From Bacillota bacterium (GTDB lineage: Bacteria; Bacillota_E; Symbiobacteriia; Symbiobacteriales; Symbiobacteriaceae), in the NCBI GenBank assembly GCA_003242675.1, contig QGVE01000014.1:1-29937 (forward strand): 29,937 nucleotides of DNA, in the 5' to 3' direction. Below, piece by piece: positions 27,841 to 29,937 of this stretch. The translations under genes and the position numbers were made by a program. Positions within the stretch are counted from its first letter, which is position 1. Every line of letters begins with the position of its first letter. The notes below the pieces were generated by a model that did no database searches, had not been told where the DNA came from, and saw only the letters and a program-made list of their open reading frames with translations.

Positions 27841-27871
27841 TTTGCTAGTGCACGAAAGTGCATCAGGCAAA
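27841..27871 (+). promoter_or_regulatory. 5'-end stem-loop in the leader of the sigma factor mRNA
   Basis: TTTGC (27841-27845) pairs with GCAAA (27867-27871), and TGCAC (27849-27853) pairs with GTGCA (27858-27862) around a GAAA tetraloop. A small internal loop (TAG/TCAG) separates them. The 3' side ends just before the GGGGG RBS. It would form the extreme 5' end of the transcript. Confidence 0.5.
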
Positions 27872-27887
27872 GGGGGCGGGATGAGCG

Positions 27888-28490
27888 GTGTCGTGGCAGG
27901 CTGAATCAGGCGCGCATGCCCTGACCGCGCGGGAGGACGACGGGCGCCGCATCGTCCGGCGGCTCACGGCGGGCGATGAGGAAGCCCTGGGCATGATGAT
28001 GGAATCCTTCGGCGGCGCGCTTCTGCAGTACGCTCACCGCCTCGTCGGCGACCGGCACGCTGCTGAGGAGATCTGCCAGGATGCCCTCTTCCGGGCGTGG
28101 CAGCAGGGGGACGAGTTTGACCAGGACGGCCACCTGAAGGCCTGGCTCTTCCGCGTGGCGCGCCACCGCGCCATCGACTGCCTGCGGCGGCGGCGCAGCG
28201 TCGTCGTCGAGCTGCTCCTGAACCGGCCGGCGGAGAGGGCCGTGCACCCCGAGGCCGAGGCCGAGCGGGCCTGGCTCACGGAGGCCATCTTCAACGCCCT
28301 GGCGGAACTGCCGCCGGCCTATCAGGCCGTCATCCAGCTGCGCTTCTTCCACGACATGGGGTACCGGGAGATCGCAGAGTGCCTGCAGATCCCGATCGGC
28401 ACCGTCAAGAGCCGGCTCAACTACGGCCTGAAGGGGCTGGCGCGCATCCTGCGCACGCGGTCCATCTCGCTGGACGTACTGGAGCATTAG
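27888..28490 (+). CDS. RNA polymerase sigma factor, ECF type
   Basis: The factor has 200 residues with the two-domain ECF layout. Region 2 spans about 28-105 (YAHRLVGDRHAAEEICQDAL, FRAWQQGDEF, LKAWLFRVARHRAIDCLRRR). Region 4 spans about 135-190 (LPPAYQAVIQLRFFHDMGYR, EIAECLQIPIGTVKSRLNYG). GTG 27888 fits the frame, but the only purine run (AAAGGGGGCGGG, 27869-27880) is rather far away. An ATG at 27881, nearer the RBS, opens a 7-codon frame (MSGVVAG) that ends at 27904 inside the sigma gene. No zinc-finger or other anti-sigma gene follows; the next gene is thiN with its own promoter. Control is therefore unclear, and the leader stem-loop may contribute. Confidence 0.92.
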   Translation: MSWQAESGAHALTAREDDGRRIVRRLTAGDEEALGMMMESFGGALLQYAHRLVGDRHAAEEICQDALFRAWQQGDEFDQDGHLKAWLFRVARHRAIDCLRRRRSVVVELLLNRPAERAVHPEAEAERAWLTEAIFNALAELPPAYQAVIQLRFFHDMGYREIAECLQIPIGTVKSRLNYGLKGLARILRTRSISLDVLEH

Positions 28491-28504
28491 GGGCGGGCGC
28501 GCTC

Positions 28505-28513
28505 TGCTATAAT
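28505..28513 (+). promoter_or_regulatory. Extended -10 promoter of thiN
   Basis: TGC TATAAT (28505-28513) is a perfect extended -10, 15 bases after the sigma factor stop. The -35 region (CATTAG, 28485-28490) is weak. Confidence 0.65.
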
Positions 28514-28561
28514 GGGGCCGAGACCGGTGCGAGCGGTCGCACCAGGAGGAGGTCCGGCACG

Positions 28562-29209
28562 GTGGACGGAGCGCGCGTGCGCGCGGCGATCTTCGCCGCG
28601 GGGGAGCTGTATGACCTGGAGCGGGTCCGCGCCCTGGTGGGCCGGCCCGACCTCGTGATCTGCGCCGATGCCGGCCTGCGGCACGCGCAGGCCTTGGGAC
28701 TGCGGGTCGACCTGGTGCTCGGCGACTTCGACTCCCTGGACGGCGCCGCCCTGGAGGCGGCGCGCGCGGCCGGGATGGCTATCGTCCAGGTGCCGGTGGA
28801 GAAGGACAAGACGGACAGCCACCTCGCCCTGGAGGAGGCCCTGCGCAGGGGCGCGGAGGAGATCCTCCTGGTGGGCGGGTCCGGCACCCGGCTGGACCAC
28901 ACGCTGTCCAACGTGCTCCTGCTGCCGGAGTGCCCGGTGCCCATCACCATGACGGACGGGAAGAGCGTCGCGCGGGTCCTGCGGGACGGCCAGTCGCTGG
29001 CGGTGCGCCGGGAGGAGGGCGCCTACCTCTCCCTGGTGCCGCTGACCCCGGCCGTGACGGGGGTGGCGGCCTCCGGGGTGTACTGGCCCCTCGAAGGCGC
29101 CACGCTGCGGTGGGGCGAGTCCCTGGGCATCTCCAACCGGGTGGTGGAGCCCGCCGCCCGGGTTTCCGTCGGCTCCGGCTGCCTGCTGGTCATCCAGGCG
29201 TGGGACTGA
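28562..29209 (+). CDS. thiN: Thiamine pyrophosphokinase
   Basis: The enzyme has 215 residues and makes thiamine pyrophosphate from thiamine and ATP. Conserved motifs are CADAGLRHAQALG, LGDFDSLD (metal and diphosphate binding), VEKDKTDSHLALEEAL and GGSGTRLDHTLSNV. A C-terminal beta-sandwich thiamine-binding domain follows (about 140-215; LVPLTPAVTGVAASGVYWPL, GISNRVVEPAARVSV). GTG 28562 lies 9 bases after AGGAGGAGG (28544-28552). It has its own promoter directly after the sigma gene and a strong terminator after it, so it is monocistronic. No ribosome-assembly genes (rsgA/rpe), its usual neighbours in Bacillus, are adjacent. Confidence 0.95.
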   Translation: MDGARVRAAIFAAGELYDLERVRALVGRPDLVICADAGLRHAQALGLRVDLVLGDFDSLDGAALEAARAAGMAIVQVPVEKDKTDSHLALEEALRRGAEEILLVGGSGTRLDHTLSNVLLLPECPVPITMTDGKSVARVLRDGQSLAVRREEGAYLSLVPLTPAVTGVAASGVYWPLEGATLRWGESLGISNRVVEPAARVSVGSGCLLVIQAWD

Positions 29210-29281
29210 CCGGGCGGCCTGCCCGGCCGGGGCAGCCGCGGGCCTTGCGGGCGGCGCGGAACGGATATAGGCACCTCATCG

Positions 29282-29319
29282 ATCCAGGCCTGCCTCGGGG
29301 CGGGCCTGGATTCCGTTTT
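29282..29319 (+). terminator. Rho-independent terminator after thiN
   Basis: A 13-bp stem (29282-29294 with 29299-29311, one T-G pair) closes a TCGG tetraloop and is followed by TCCGTTTT. Confidence 0.88.
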
Positions 29320-29330
29320 GCGCGGCGCTG

Positions 29331-29339
29331 TGCTACTAT
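29331..29339 (+). promoter_or_regulatory. Extended -10 promoter of the HAD gene
   Basis: TGC TACTAT (29331-29339) precedes ATG 29346 by only 6 bases, so a transcript from it would be nearly leaderless. The -35 region (TTCCGT, 29311-29316) lies in the preceding terminator. Confidence 0.4.
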
Positions 29340-29345
29340 GGCAGC

Positions 29346-29937
29346 ATGGAGATCCGACTGTTTGCGTTCGACCTGGATGGGACGCTCCTGGACCGGGCCG
29401 GGCGCATCTCCCCGGAGAACCGCCGCGCGGTGGCCCTGGCCCGCGCGTCCGGCGCGGAGGTCATCCTCGTGACCGGCCGGTCGTGGCGGATGACCCTGCC
29501 CTACTACCGGGAGCTGGGGCTGACCGGGCCGGCGATCTGCTACCTCGGCGCGCTGGTGGTGGCGGACGGCGCGGGCCGGGTCGGCTACCACCGACCGCTG
29601 GCCCCGGTGGCCTGGGCCCGGCTCCGCCGGTTCGCCCTGGAAGAGGGGCTCTCCATCACCGCCGTTTCCGCCGCGGACCGCGCGGTGACCGGGAGCCGGC
29701 TCCCGCCGGGGGACCTCACGGTGAACGACGTCGCCTTCGGCACCGGGCCGCCGCCGGACTTCGCCTGCTGGGAGGAGTGGAACCCGTACACCGAGCTCGA
29801 TCCCGGACTGGAGCGGGGCGGCGCCGCGGCGCCCAGGGGCCCCGCGGACGGGGCCCCCGGGGGCCGCCCGGCGCGGGGGGGCGGCTCCTGGGGGGGGCCC
29901 CCCGCCCCCCTCGCACGCCCCCCCCGCACCCCCCCGG
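29346..29937 (+). CDS. Cof-type HAD-family phosphatase, cut by the contig end
   Basis: The gene runs off the right edge. Motif I is FDLDGTLLDRAGRISPEN with nucleophile D9 and acid D11. Motif II is VILVTGRSWRM, followed by AICYLGALVV in the usual Cof/YwpJ order. These enzymes dephosphorylate sugar phosphates or other small metabolites; the substrate is unknown here. About 155 residues read normally, to near LDPGLERGG (about 29815). After that the frame turns into Gly/Pro/Ala/Arg-only sequence from homopolymer G/C runs, which is probably low-quality consensus. Family members are about 270 residues long, so motifs III and IV would lie beyond the window. No clear RBS precedes ATG 29346, consistent with the very short predicted leader. 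Confidence 0.8.
   Translation, partial: MEIRLFAFDLDGTLLDRAGRISPENRRAVALARASGAEVILVTGRSWRMTLPYYRELGLTGPAICYLGALVVADGAGRVGYHRPLAPVAWARLRRFALEEGLSITAVSAADRAVTGSRLPPGDLTVNDVAFGTGPPPDFACWEEWNPYTELDPGLERGGAAAPRGPADGAPGGRPARGGGSWGGPPAPLARPPRTPP
29815..29937. other. Degenerate G/C homopolymer tail at the contig edge
   Basis: The last 120 or so bases, especially from about 29860, consist almost entirely of runs of G and C (blocks of 6 to 9). This is unlike any other part of the window. It looks like unreliable sequence at a contig end rather than biology. Confidence 0.75.

Overview
The window looks like one end of a draft contig from a high-GC, spore-forming Firmicute. The gene set and style (Firmicute AGGAGG-type ribosome binding sites, many GTG starts, a spore-coat CotF-domain gene, very high G+C) best suggest Symbiobacterium or a close relative in the high-GC Clostridia. 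This assignment is from recognition only, since no 16S or other marker is present. No tRNA, rRNA, CRISPR array, insertion sequence or prophage was seen. Nearly all of the window is ordinary chromosomal housekeeping sequence.

Layout. 1-1094: the tail of an acetyl-CoA synthetase, an O6-alkylguanine-DNA methyltransferase (ogt), and a monocistronic 69-residue protein of unknown function. 1100-4957: a hydroxylamine reductase/hybrid-cluster protein (hcp, minus strand) divergent from a secreted SH3b/AMIN/amidase cell-wall hydrolase. Between them lie a perfect TGTGA-N6-TCACA palindrome and a folded, unassigned leader RNA. 4972-8865: aspartate aminotransferase, murD, and DNA polymerase IV, the last overlapping murD by 4 bp. 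8961-10841 (minus): an alpha/beta hydrolase and an intracellular-type subtilisin. 10911-14510: typA/bipA and pyrimidine-nucleoside phosphorylase, each followed by a hairpin terminator.

14615-17787: a two-component system whose sensor kinase carries a CxxCH heme-binding motif in its extracytoplasmic domain, followed by an unknown polytopic membrane protein whose ribosome binding site lies inside a hairpin. 17801-23452 (minus): a complete oligopeptide ABC transporter operon oppABCDF, read from oppA at the right. 23731-25156 (minus): a small membrane protein, an Nfu-type Fe-S scaffold and uridine kinase. 25191-26733: Mn-type superoxide dismutase and two overlapping helical genes, the second a CotF-domain protein. 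26789-29937: a DUF72 protein, an ECF-type sigma factor with a 5' stem-loop and no adjacent anti-sigma gene, thiamine pyrophosphokinase, and a HAD phosphatase that runs into degenerate G/C homopolymer sequence at the contig edge.

Functional links. Several genes deal with redox or nitrosative stress (hcp, sodA, nfu, the heme-type sensor kinase) or with the cell wall and spore (amidase, murD, CotF pair). The strongest candidates for something undescribed are regulatory: the leader RNA before the amidase, the Crp/Fnr-type operator beside hcp, the RBS-masking hairpin behind the heme kinase operon, and the 5' stem-loop of the sigma factor. All are read by eye and need covariance or expression data.
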